The notes beneath the pieces are model-generated. The model ran no database searches. It was not told where the DNA came from and worked only from the letters and a program-made list of their open reading frames with translations. Of a stretch of 21,297 bases of DNA, positions 1 through 8,799 are shown piece after piece. Numbering within the stretch: the stretch's first letter is position 1; each line of letters begins with the position of its first letter. The position numbers and the translations under genes were made by a program. Source of the DNA: Silene noctiflora (lineage: Eukaryota > Streptophyta > Magnoliopsida > Caryophyllales > Caryophyllaceae); contig VHZZ01026651.1 of the NCBI GenBank assembly GCA_009801015.1, positions 1 through 21,297 of the forward strand. Reading direction: 5' to 3'.

Positions 1-90
1 TTGATCATTACTTGCCTCGGGAAACCGAGATGGTAGCTCCTCTGTCTATTGGGAAAGGTCTTGTTAAGGCTTCTTAGTAGATGGGGGTGT
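1..90 (+). other. Possible 3' end of a truncated ORF, perhaps an LTR retrotransposon
   Basis: A frame open from the window edge (positions 3-74) reads DHYLPRETEMVAPLSIGKGL then VKAS, and stops at TAG 75-77. A purine run (GATGGGGG, 80-87) follows, and then TGTTACA from 88. A stop codon, a polypurine tract and a TG start is the order expected where the pol gene of an LTR retrotransposon meets its 3' LTR, so that is one reading. Another is the last exon of an ordinary gene lying left of the window. The peptide is too short for me to recognise, and no matching LTR end was found in the window. Confidence 0.22.
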
Positions 91-753
91 TACAATAACG
101 GTTATTAACAGATTATGTCCTAATACAAAAAAAAAGTAACTATAAGAAAATACAATAACCGAGTTTGAATAATACAATAACTGTAACATATCTAACCTCA
201 AAACCCTAGAAATTATCAAAGCTACAGAAACACAATTAAATAAAAAAAAGCTACTCAAACACCTTACAAACAACATGAAAATGTACAAAATCATTTAGAA
301 TTCTCATATCAAACTCAAAACCCTATAAATTATTGGAAAACAAATGAGAAAACAAGTAATTTAACAACAAAGACATAAGTACAAACGGATAAACAACAAA
401 TCAACGAAAATGAAACGGATATTAGATAAGAACGATACTGAAAACGCACAAATCAGATCTAAGAAAAAACAAAATTAGTACTTAACTTTAGTGAAATTGA
501 AGAGAAATACGAAGATGAAGCGAAAAGTGACGAGGAAATATCCTTAGTTAATGACGAATTTGAACGAGCTGGGTATGATGAAGATTAAGTTTGTAGCCTG
601 CAACTTGAACAAATTTGATGAAGATTGAATTGGTGAGAATTCGTACTATTCCTTTTTTTTTGTACAGGTTTTTTAGGGGTAAAGGAGGAGAGAGTGAGTT
701 TTTCTAATAATGAGGGAGATTGAGAGAAAAGGAGGTATTCATAGGTTGAGTGA
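91..753. other. AT-rich spacer, no gene recognised
   Basis: This stretch is rich in A and T, with runs of A and stop codons in all frames. A short acidic frame near 490-587 reads SDEEISLVNDEFERAGYDED before a stop. It has no start, no recognisable domain and no visible splice partner, so I do not call it a gene. The tail (about 650-750) is purine-rich (GAGG/GAGA), with nothing further to identify. Confidence 0.5.
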
Positions 754-787
754 GATTTAATCTAAGTCATTCATCTTAGATTAAATC
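754..787. repeat. Perfect 13-bp inverted repeat (hairpin)
   Basis: GATTTAATCTAAG (754-766) is followed by an 8-base loop (TCATTCAT) and then its exact reverse complement (775-787). A perfect 13-bp stem in intergenic AT-rich DNA fits a remnant of a fold-back transposon. No target-site duplication is visible around it. Confidence 0.7.
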
Positions 788-887
788 AATAGTCCACATT
801 TAGAGGGGTAACTCACCCAAAACGACCTAACTCATATGATCCTACTTCTATATATATAAATATATAAGTCTGTTAAAATTGCATGCC

Positions 888-1125
888 TAAATAGTAAAAG
901 TAATTTTGTTAGTAGTGAAAATAATTGTAGTAACATTGGAGATAATAATATGATAGTATTCACTCATTTGAATAGTCAAAGTAATAATATTAGCGGTGAG
1001 CGGGAGTAGTAAAAGTAATAAAAGTAATAACGGGAGTAGTGAAATTATCAATAATAATGCGACGGTAGTGAAAATAACAGTAGTATGTAATAACAAATGT
1101 AATAAAAGTAACAATACTAACAACA
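888..1125. repeat. Degenerate trinucleotide low-complexity block
   Basis: The plus strand is built largely from AGT, AAT and AAC-like triplets, such as GTAGTAAAAGTAATAA repeated with variation. This looks like a decayed microsatellite. Its minus strand gives a leucine- and threonine-rich open frame that is a composition artefact, not a gene. Confidence 0.6.
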
Positions 1126-1230
1126 AAAGAAAGTATATATGAACAATTAACTAACCAATTGATTTAAGTATAATATTAAAAGCGGGCGTAGTGAATTTGT
1201 CTCATACTTTTTTTCATCGTAATTTAAAAT

Positions 1231-1294
1231 ATGTCATAGAAAAATATGTTAATGATAAATTTATGACATAGAAAAATATATTAATGATAAATTT
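1231..1294. repeat. Tandem duplication, two 32-bp units
   Basis: Unit 1 (1231-1262) and unit 2 (1263-1294) lie head to tail and differ at only two bases: T/A at unit position 4 and G/A at unit position 18. The near identity in fast-evolving spacer suggests a recent slippage or unequal-exchange event. Confidence 0.85.
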
Positions 1295-2160
1295 ATGAGT
1301 TATGCAACTTTAAAGTAGTTTTATTTAATTGAAAATAAACTTTAATGCTAAATAGAGGTAGTCCAAGCTGGGCCGAGCATCAATACTAATTCTTGTCTAA
1401 CGCGCATAAAATAAAAGATTGCATAAGTTACTTTTATAACCAGTTTTATGTTTGTGAATTGTGATGTGAGCCATACACAAATTTCCACACAACCTAGTAG
1501 ACCAACATCATAATTTTGAATTCTTGTGTAATACGGTCCATCTTTAACTTAAAATGAATTAAATATAATAAATCGTATAAAGGCAGAATGCTTAGTATAA
1601 GGAGTCGCATGTTAGCCGCAATTTTAGCCTTATAATTCCTGAAATTTTGCACGTGTTCCGTTCACTTTGAACCCTTAGATTTTATTCTTCACTTATGTAT
1701 TTTCGTTTCTGTTTTTTTATATTCTAATCTTCGAAGTGGTCGTTTAGTTTAAGATACGTTTTTAGGCGTTTAGAAAACGTATCGCTATTCTGCACAATCA
1801 ATGTATCATGCTACAAGACCAAAAATATCAAATTTGTCTCTATGAGAGGTACTAGTCAATAAATATGTTTCCCATTCAAAAGCTTTCTTATTTACTAGTT
1901 GTTTGCATTCTTATGCATTGTTGCCTTCATTCTTACTAACGAGTCTCGATCGTTGATGATCAAGACTAGGATCCCGACACACGCAAACCGAAACCGATTA
2001 CGAATGCACTAGTAGGCGATCCCTCACTAGTGCTTGACGCTCTCGCTTGCATTCTTGTCGTGAGTTTAGATACGGGTGCGTGCCACGATCCGACTCAAAG
2101 TACCGGACCGTGACACTTGGCAACCAACATAAATCTAAGACTCCGGCTCTCCAAACGTGT
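1295..2160. other. Intergenic spacer with small inverted repeats
   Basis: No gene is seen. Two perfect inverted repeats stand out: GATACGTTTT (1753-1762) with its complement at 1774-1783, and GCACTAGT (2006-2013) with its complement at 2026-2033. About 1930-2140 is clearly richer in G and C than its surroundings and has no long open frame. It may be remnant retroelement sequence, but I cannot name it. Confidence 0.45.
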
Positions 2161-2382
2161 GTTATTTAAGTCATTTTAATTTTGAAAACCAATATACCCC
2201 AGTTAAAGAGAAACAAACCAAATATTTCACATTATTCACATCCATGAGGATGGGTGGATGGGCCAAACTAAACAGCAAACAATTTTGTGGCTGAAATTAT
2301 CCCGAATCACTACCAATTGTAGTCCAACCAAAACAAACAAAATCATGAACATTGAATCATCAAACCTCAAACCCTGCAAAAA
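2161..2382 (+). promoter_or_regulatory. 5' region of the SOUL gene with upstream AUGs
   Basis: No convincing TATA box is seen. If transcription starts above about 2240, the leader carries two upstream reading frames. One runs 2244-2294 (16 codons plus stop). The other runs 2258-2440 (60 codons plus stop), in a different frame from the main gene, and overlaps the main start at 2383 by 58 bases. The main ATG has a favourable context (A at -3, G at +4), so leaky scanning could bypass the upstream AUGs. The transcription start is unknown, so any translational control is only a possibility. Confidence 0.35.
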
Positions 2383-5300
2383 ATGGCTGTTATACCTCAA
2401 TTTCCCCAAACAATTCCACCCAGTTTCCCGCCAAAATTAACTAGAACTACATTCCCGCCAAATTTCTCAACTTACCCGTGTAACAAAATCCCAAAATTGT
2501 CAAAAATTAATAGATGGGTAGTTAAATCAAGTGTACAAGTAGAAGAAAATGCACCTAAATCAAAAATTGATGTTCAAAAATTAGTGGGATTTTTGTATGA
2601 AGATTTGCCTCATTTGTTTGACGATCAAGGGATTGATGCGACGGCTTATGATGAACGTGTGATGTTTAGGGATCCTATTACTAAGCACGATACTATTGCT
2701 GGTTATTTGTTTAATATTTCTTTTTTGAAGTTGGTCTTTAGCCCTAATTTTCAGCTACATTGGGCTAAACAGGTAATATTTTGAACTAATTCTCGAGACG
2801 GTCTCATGATAATTTTCCTATGAAGTTGTTATTGTTTGAAAAGTTGTGTGGTGTTAGTATTTGTAGTATGTTACTTGTGATTGGTGGCAGAGTAGGGATT
2901 TGCACTTAGGAGTAGCTTTAGTAGGTTTTAGAGTTGCCTAGGGAAAATAATTGACCTTTTAATTTAATAGTTTCTAAATTCAGTTTTGTTACTTTTTAGG
3001 AGTGTTAGAGACCCGTATTAACCAAAAGTTTACTTGAGACTCAATTAATGGTTTAGCATGATAATTTCGCTTTCAGCTGAAGAGTGGATAAGGTACATGC
3101 TTATACTTATCCACACCTTGTGCCGGAATTTCCCTGGTTAGAATAGGAGGCTTTCAGGATATGATACCATGTGAGAAAACTATTTTAGCGAAGAGGTTGA
3201 GTTGATGGTTGAGAATTGAGACTCGATCAATTATTTTATATCCTAGCAGGGGCCTATCCTAGTGCCCCGCGAGGAAATGTTAGTCCAAGATCCCTATCGC
3301 TTCCCATCCATTCCGTGGAGCAATTGATTTAATTTCCTGTTGGCATTCAGATATAGTTATATCAAAATCGCTCATGGAACCTTGTCACTTATTTATATAC
3401 AAATTGGCATATGGGGTGATTTGGAAACGGTCTCTTGTTACTGTCGGGAAAATGGGTTGTCTAATGTCCGACTCTGCTCCCCTTTCCTTGCGTTTCAGAA
3501 GCACATTAGCATATAGCGGCACTCTGGATGTGTTTATAAAGTTTTAGTAATGTGTGCTTAATGTTTGTTAGGATGTGATCAGGGGTGACGCCACACGATG
3601 ATACAAAGTTGTAGTGGTTAGATTTAGGGTGAAGTATCTTGCCTGCCCGGATTCTCTTCTTATTAGCTTATACTCCATTCCATTTATATTTTTCTCATTT
3701 TATATAGTCAAACACTTCCTACATTAACCATTATATATATATCATAATAAATATTGCTTAAAACTTTCTAAAAAAGATGATATGAAACTATGTTTGTTGA
3801 TAAATCAAACCTAACAAATTTTACAGTGTGTCTGCATAAATTTGGACCCTGGAGTAGTTAATGGCAAACTGTATATCGGTTGACCATCAAAATCAAATGA
3901 GAACGATAAATTGTGGAGGAAGTAGTAATCGGATCTTCTGATTTACTGTATTGCCTTTATAAACAACTCCAAATCATGATATATACACCAAATGTTGCTC
4001 ATTGTTATTCATAGGTATGTTTAGGGGCTAGGGTGCTTATAGTTAGAGATGAAGACCTGTATAGATATGTATGGCAGTATGGTTGGTGTTGTTTTCCATT
4101 TTGCACATTTGAGTGAATCGAGTTTTTATAGACAGGGCCATACGAGATTACTACAAGATGGACTATGGTTATGAAATTTATGCCTTTGCCATGGAAACCC
4201 GAACTTGTTTTCACTGGAACCTCCGTGATGGGAATCAACCCTGAAACAGGAAAGTTTTGCAGCCACGTGGTGAGCTCCATTGCCATGATAAATATAAACT
4301 AGCCATATTTTGGAAAAACTCGAAAATCCTATGCGGTGTTGCTAACTGCTGAGTGATTCTAACATACCAGGAGTTTATGCATTTATGTAGGATTATTGGG
4401 ATTCAATCAAGGCCAATGACTACTTTTCTCTAGAAGGTTTATGGGAAGTGTTTAAGCAGGTATAACCTTCATTTGTGCTGAGTACTACTTACATTTCATT
4501 TATATTGCCCTAATTTCACTTCGATGATCAACTGATGTACTTTTACAGTTTGAATAATTTCTCCAATAAATCTATACCATTTTCATATTATCATATTTGA
4601 TAAGTTGGTACCTACCACATTAGTGTAAGAGAATATCGGTTAAAGTTGTCATCGGCTGACAATTAAAGTGAAATGGGAAGAGTATAATGGGATGGAGCCA
4701 TGGATGGAGTAAAACATAAACTGTCACATTATCTCTACTACCAACAATGTTATTTCAACTCTTTATTCTATCTACCTCGTGTACCCGTTCCTGACATTTG
4801 CACTCCAAGGCTAGGCCACAAGGGAATGAGACATGAACTTTTCATTTTTAACAAAGAAGTGAAATTTTTTGTTAAATAGTCAAATCGGAAACTTGAACAC
4901 ACACCCGTGTTAGACACTTATAATCAATTCTGAGTATCGTAGGCATTCTTCAATGCAGCTCAGGATATACAAGACTCCAGACTTGGAAACACCAAAATAC
5001 CAGATACTGAGAAGAGCTGCAGATTATGAGGTTAGCTTATGTGGCCGTGTTAGATTCACATTGCCCCCTTTAGTTGGTGCTAAGATTACTTCCACTAATT
5101 CATATACGAAATCCAAAATCACGGGAAAACATAGCTGACAGTTTAAATACTCCCTCTGTTTCATTAGATAATGTTGGCCATATTCTTTGCTGCACCTGTA
5201 ACTCAGACCCAAAAGAAAATGTCTACTTAATTGAACAGAGGGAGTAGTAGATTAAAACCACCACGTAAAGTCGTAAACTGGTCAGCTAGCCAAAAGAAAC

Positions 5301-7013
5301 TCAGAGACTGTGATGCGCAGTGGTGGAGCTAGGGGGGCTAGCAGGGGCGGTCCCCCCCCCCCCGGCGGTTGAATTTTTCGAAGTTTGTAGTTAAATTTTT
5401 CGATTTTTTTCGAGTGTGCCTTATATTTTTACCCGTTCGCCCCTCCTAAAATTTTTCGCCCCCCCTAAGCTCAAATCCTGGCTCCGCCACTGGTGATGCG
5501 CTCACTAAGTTTGTGTCCATTACTTCATTTCCAATGGAGCCAAATACTTAATTGCTATTTCTTGGCTTTGGAACATTACGGAATTAAATCAAGATGACTC
5601 ACTAAGTTACGTTGGTAGATGCAAATCTCAATATAATTTTCATTTAAGGCATTTGGAAACAGCCTATATGTGGGGTGACATAAGGGTAATGTTTCGTGTA
5701 TAAGACCTCCTTAGCTCGCCATACATAGGAGCTTTTGAGACACCGAGGTAATGTTGTGAGTGGTAAACTGGTACTCCAAAATTAGAGGAGGAAGAAGGGT
5801 GGATACAATTCTTCACTATATAATTAACCCTCGATGTTCCACATCTCTAATGTAAAAATGATCCGACTTGTAATTTCATGCAAAAGTGCAGGTAAGGAAG
5901 TATGAACCATTCATAGTTGTAGAAACTCAAGGTGACAAGCTCTCTGGATCAGCTGGCTTTAACTCCATTGCTGGGTAAGAATTATACCAAGTCCAGGTCC
6001 AAGCATCTATTTATGTTTCTCATGGACATGTTTACGAAATTTTCATGGCGCAGGTATATTTTTGGAAAGAACTCAAAGGAAGAGAAGATTCCTATGACTA
6101 CTCCTGTCTTTACTGAGACCGCTGACCCTGAAGATTCCAAAGTGGCCATTCAGATAGTGATTCCACAGGACAAGGATCTTGGAAGGTAGACCCTGGGTTT
6201 CAACAGGAATCTTGTCTGTGATAAATTGATTACGTATTTGTCAAGTGTCACACGAATTATGATATGAGACAGTCTCGTGATAATATCATCATGGTCCTAT
6301 ATTTCCTTTGAGTTACAGCGTTAATGGGTGTGATTTATAATTATGTGTGGGTTTCACGTTGTAGCATGAGACCGTCTTTCAAGACACTAATTTCCATGAT
6401 AGAATTTTAATGGCTTATGTGAATGGATGTGTTTGCATCAGTTTGCCCAATCCGAGTCAAGAGGCCATTAGCTTAAGGGAGGTAGAAGGGCGTATTGGAG
6501 CTGCTCTCAAGTTTAGTGGAAAGCCAACCGAGGAAGCTGTGAGAGAAAAAGAGAGACAACTTCGAGAAAGCCTAACTCGGGATGGTCTCAGACTGAGAAA
6601 AGGATGTTTACTTGCTCGCTACAATGATCCTGGCAGAACATGGGACTTTATTATGGTAACACCCTTTCTTTTGCAACTTATTCCTATAAATTCTTGTTCT
6701 TCACAAAAAATTAAAATGAGACAAGACAGTGAGACCGTCTCACACATGGTTACCAAATTCGCTATGAATACGTCCTTACCAATTTGCGATTCGCTCTTAT
6801 AGAATGTGTGTTGTATGTATTTTCAGTAAGCAACATGTTAGAATTCGCTTTTTAACAATTCGCGATTCGTAGGGCACCGAGCGAATTCAGTAACCATGGT
6901 CTCACAAAAGCCCAACATTTTCGTTCTTACAATAACTTCCCTACCTTTTTTTGACTGGCTATGTGAAGAGGAATGAGGTGCTGATATGGCTTGAAGATTT
7001 TAGCTTAGAGTGA
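2383..7013 (+). CDS. HBP5: DUF2358-SOUL heme-binding protein, chloroplast type (HBP5-like)
   Basis: Eight exons join in frame: 2383-2772, 4132-4269, 4391-4459, 4959-5030, 5892-5974, 6054-6185, 6442-6655 and 6969-7013. All junctions are GT-AG, and they give 380 aa plus stop. Residues 1-55 are poor in acidic residues and rich in Pro, Ser, Thr and basic residues, like a plastid transit peptide. A DUF2358 domain spans about 60-175 (FLYEDLPHLFDDQGID; TTRWTMVMKFMPLPWKPEL). A SOUL domain spans about 200-375 (YKTPDLETPKYQILRRAADYE, one residue short of whole; IPMTTPVFTETADP; ALKFSGKPTEEAV; ARYNDPGRTWDFIMRNEV).

SOUL proteins bind heme or other tetrapyrroles. The Arabidopsis relative HBP5 (At5g20140) has this domain order, is plastidic and is reported to interact with heme oxygenase HY1. 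Here the function is inferred from homology only. The length and frame look intact. Repeats occupy introns 1, 4, 6 and 7 but no exon. Confidence 0.93.
2773..4131 (+). other. Intron 1 of the SOUL gene (1359 bp)
   Basis: The donor is CAG|GTAATA and the acceptor TATAG|ACA. Near its start it holds the motif GAGACGGTCTCATGATAAT (2795-2813), which matches, with two differences, the left end of the element at 6265. It also holds a perfect 9-bp inverted repeat, GTGGATAAG (3084-3092) with its complement at 3106-3114, and the Stowaway-like MITE listed separately at 3673-3922. The rest shows no coding potential. Confidence 0.8.
3673..3922. mobile_element. Stowaway-like MITE, about 250 bp, in intron 1
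   Basis: The left end (CTCCATTCCATTTATATTTT) and the reverse complement of the right end (CTTCCTCCACAATTTATCGT) align as imperfect terminal inverted repeats, and both continue into TCTCATTT. TA dinucleotides flank both ends (3671-3672 and 3923-3924), as expected for Tc1/mariner-derived MITEs. The ends have drifted from the usual CTCCCTCCGT form, so this is an old copy. Confidence 0.65.
5150..5244. mobile_element. Stowaway MITE, 95 bp, in intron 4 of the SOUL gene
   Basis: The left end CTCCCTCTGTT (5150-5160) is matched exactly by the inverted right end (5234-5244), and weaker pairing continues inward. TA dinucleotides at 5148-5149 and 5245-5246 are the target-site duplication. It is non-autonomous, with no coding capacity. 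The perfect 11-bp terminal repeats and intact TA flanks make this a clear call. Confidence 0.88.
5318..5492. mobile_element. hAT-type MITE, 175 bp, in intron 4 of the SOUL gene
   Basis: The ends are CAGTGGTGGAGCTAGG (5318-5333) and, inverted, CAGTGGCGGAGCCAGG (5477-5492), matching at 14 of 16 bases. An exact 8-bp duplication GTGATGCG flanks the element (5310-5317 and 5493-5500). Eight-base target duplications and CAGTGG-type ends are typical of the hAT superfamily. Inside is a run of about 14 C residues near 5353-5366 and a second C run near 5458-5465. Homopolymer lengths there should be treated with caution. No transposase is encoded. Confidence 0.92.
6265..6385. mobile_element. Probable GAGACNGTCTC-ended MITE in intron 6
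   Basis: The left end reads GAGACAGTCTCGTGATAAT. The inverted right end reads AAGACGGTCTCATGC, from GCATGAGACCGTCTT at 6364-6378. The shared quasi-palindrome GAGAC-N-GTCTC also occurs at 2795, at 6731 and, less exactly, at the ends of the element at 18466, which suggests one family. The boundaries and any target-site duplication are not clear. Confidence 0.4.
6748..6895. mobile_element. 148-bp MITE, copy 1, in intron 7 of the SOUL gene
   Basis: The terminal inverted repeats are GGTTACCAAATTCGCT at the left and, inverted, GGTTACTGAATTCGCT at the right (14 of 16 identical). A second copy of exactly the same length lies at 18698-18845 in the same orientation, and by my count the two are about 80% identical without gaps. 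There is no coding capacity. I see no clear target-site duplication, so the superfamily is unassigned. It lies between the donor at 6656 and the acceptor at 6967-6968. Confidence 0.82.
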
Positions 7014-7296
7014 AAAAGACCGATGCAATTGCTCGAGCAGGAGCCTCAGACATTCTTACTCGTCGGTCTTAAATCGCTTTCTTGAAGATAGGACCACATA
7101 CAAAACCAGTATAGATGCCAAATTAAGTATATAGAAAGACTGAAGCAGCAAATTAGTTTTGTAAAGCATTGCTCTGTGCCTCTGTGTAAGGGCCTAGATT
7201 CTAGACTCACATGATCACATGAACTGAGACCATTCATGTATTCAGTTACCAGGCTCATTTGTATTTGGTCTGCTTTCAGGTTAAAGACATCTAAAG
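7014..7296 (+). other. 3' flank of the SOUL gene
   Basis: This should hold the 3' untranslated region. No canonical AATAAA is present, and plant polyadenylation signals are too loose to place a site. The stretch ends at the left copy of the SINE target-site duplication, AGACATCTAAAG (7285-7296). Confidence 0.5.
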
Positions 7297-7477
7297 GAGA
7301 TTTTTTTATTGTGTGTATACCATCCGGTTTAGTCCGGATTCGAGCCGGGTAGGACCACAAGTGTGGTAAAGTTCTCCCCTCATGAGTTTTACCACTGCTT
7401 CATTCTTAGGGCTCGAATCCGAGACCTCTGGTTAAGTTAGAACAACCCATTACGAGCTGATCTATGTGCTCATGGGT
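7297..7477 (-). mobile_element. tRNA-derived SINE (Au-like), 181 bp, with 12-bp target duplication
   Basis: An exact 12-bp direct repeat, AGACATCTAAAG, flanks the element (7285-7296 and 7478-7489), the mark of target-primed retroposition. Read on the minus strand, a pol III B box GGATTCGAGCC lies in the 5' half after AGAGGTCTC. The body then contains TTGTGGTCCTACCCGGCTCG and AATCCGGACTAAACCGGATG, which resemble the conserved core of plant Au-type SINEs. The 3' end is A-rich (AATAAAAAAATCTC). The A box is degenerate. The element sits downstream of the SOUL stop codon, possibly in its transcript tail. The Au assignment is from memory of the family consensus; the retroposed nature is seen directly. 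Confidence 0.85.
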
Positions 7478-7511
7478 AGACATCTAAAGAATGTGGTTCA
7501 TCGTCTAATCA

Positions 7512-7535
7512 TGTGGTCCTACCTGGCTCGAATTC
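7512..7535 (+). repeat. Short inverted fragment resembling the SINE core
   Basis: TGTGGTCCTACCTGGCTCGA matches the internal SINE core (TGTGGTCCTACCCGGCTCGA on the minus strand at 7341-7360) at 19 of 20 bases, but in the opposite orientation and just outside the SINE target duplication. It may be a remnant of a second, older SINE. It is too short to be certain. Confidence 0.4.
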
Positions 7536-7926
7536 ACAATAAGTTTTGAGAGGTTAGTTGATTTCGAGCTTTAACTTTTCAAGCTTGGAGAATTCTGAGC
7601 CGATATCAAACTCGAGCTTAAATTTCCGAGTGCATTCCACATCCACCCGTGCTCGAGCTTGAGTCGGCTCGGTTAAACCCCTATGCACTACTGTCATTCA
7701 ATAGTTGAGTCAGTGTATAGCTTATACATTCAAGCCCTTCAATGTTGCACTAATTCAATAGTATGATGAGTATTATGGTTATGTGTTGCTTACACAAGAT
7801 TTTATTTAAACCATGCGAAGTAAACGACATCATTAAAATTCCGATTTTATTTATAGGTTACTCTATTACTTCATACATTACTAGTTCTTTTGTACTAATT
7901 TTGATGTATGTTATTGTTTTTTTTAT
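7536..7926. other. Intergenic spacer, degenerate CTCGAG-rich sequence
   Basis: About 7570-7675 is rich in variants of GAGCTT and CTCGAG (for example GTGCTCGAGCTTGAGTCGGC). Such degenerate motif blocks are often decayed transposon ends. No paired terminal repeats were found. The rest is AT-rich with no gene. Confidence 0.4.
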
Positions 7927-7978
7927 GTCGACGGGATTTCAATCCAGATAACTTTACCAACTAAGCTATACAGTCGAT
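7927..7978 (-). repeat. tRNA-like fragment or short tRNA-derived retroposon
   Basis: The minus strand reads TATAGCTTAGTTGGTAAAG, whose TAGCTTAGTTGG (7957-7968) fits the pol III A-box consensus. GGATTGAAATCCC follows (7933-7945), close to a B box, and then GTCGACAT and eight A residues. The spacing between the boxes is shorter than in a working tRNA, and no anticodon arm can be drawn. It is therefore best read as a SINE or tRNA retropseudogene remnant, not a tRNA gene. No target-site duplication is convincing. Confidence 0.5.
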
Positions 7979-8799
7979 CTTGTTCCAAGTTTCCAACATA
8001 TATTATTGAGGAGTTAAGTAGGGGTGGTGGTTTATTGCAAGTTTACAAGAGCATGTGTGTCCATATGAACGTAATTTTCATGCATGTTTTTAGACTTATT
8101 GAATTGAAAAGAAATATTATTATGAATATGAAGTTATTGTAGTTCTCAATAAAAGTTCATCTTGCTTTGGCAATAATAGGTAGGATTTACTCTGTGTCAC
8201 TGTGAGTGTGACTGGGGAAAGTGCATAGGATTTACTGTATGGGATGTCTCCAAATTGTTACCGTATTTTGATACTTGGTGAAGCCGATGACAAAATTAAA
8301 CTCGCCTTGCGAAATGGCCCGACATACAAATAAACACCGTGGTAAATACTCAAAGTTCTGTTTTCTAAATAATATCAGGACAACATACAATGGTGGGTAT
8401 CTAGGGGAGAGGTAGCAGGATCGCTCGTTTTTACTAAACAGTGAAATATTCGAAATGTAAATCTTGACTTAGGCACTGACATCACAAATAGCCGTGTTAC
8501 TTCCATGAATTATACTATTTAGAAACCAAATAGTAGGGGTTAAAATACAATCTGATCGTTATCGAGTCTTGTTGGTTATGATCGATCCGAATCTTTTGAC
8601 ACCTATTAATAAAGTTGTACAGCAAACAGCAGCACAATGAGGGTGACTTGTACCAAGCTTAGAAATATGGTTAATTATCCTCTGGACTCTGAGCATATTT
8701 TAACCTCTTTTCTTAGAAATCGCAACAATGTTTTCTTCTATGTCTATGCTAAGAAATTGCAGCCTGCACTTACTATGTCCATTAAATGGGATAATACTA
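7979..8799 (+). other. Upstream region of the KCS gene
   Basis: AT-rich spacer expected to contain the promoter and leader of the KCS gene. No clear TATA box at a useful distance can be defended. A short direct repeat (TAGGATTTACT near 8181 and 8228) is seen. An ATG at 8637 opens a 60-codon frame that overlaps the KCS start in another frame and resembles nothing known to me. Confidence 0.4.

Noticed and set aside
887..1126. Minus-strand leucine-rich 79-aa frame, membrane-protein-like
   Set aside because: It is a by-product of the degenerate trinucleotide block; no family resemblance.
4005..4286. Minus-strand 93-aa frame
   Set aside because: It is the antisense shadow of SOUL exon 2 (4132-4269).
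4620..4720. Stowaway-like right end in SOUL intron 3
   Set aside because: Only one weak end (AAATGGGAAGAGTA) was found, with no matching left end or TA pair.
7310..7450. tRNA gene at the B-box-like GGATTCGAGCC
   Set aside because: There is no cloverleaf and the A box is poor; the flanking 12-bp duplication and A-rich tail show a SINE.
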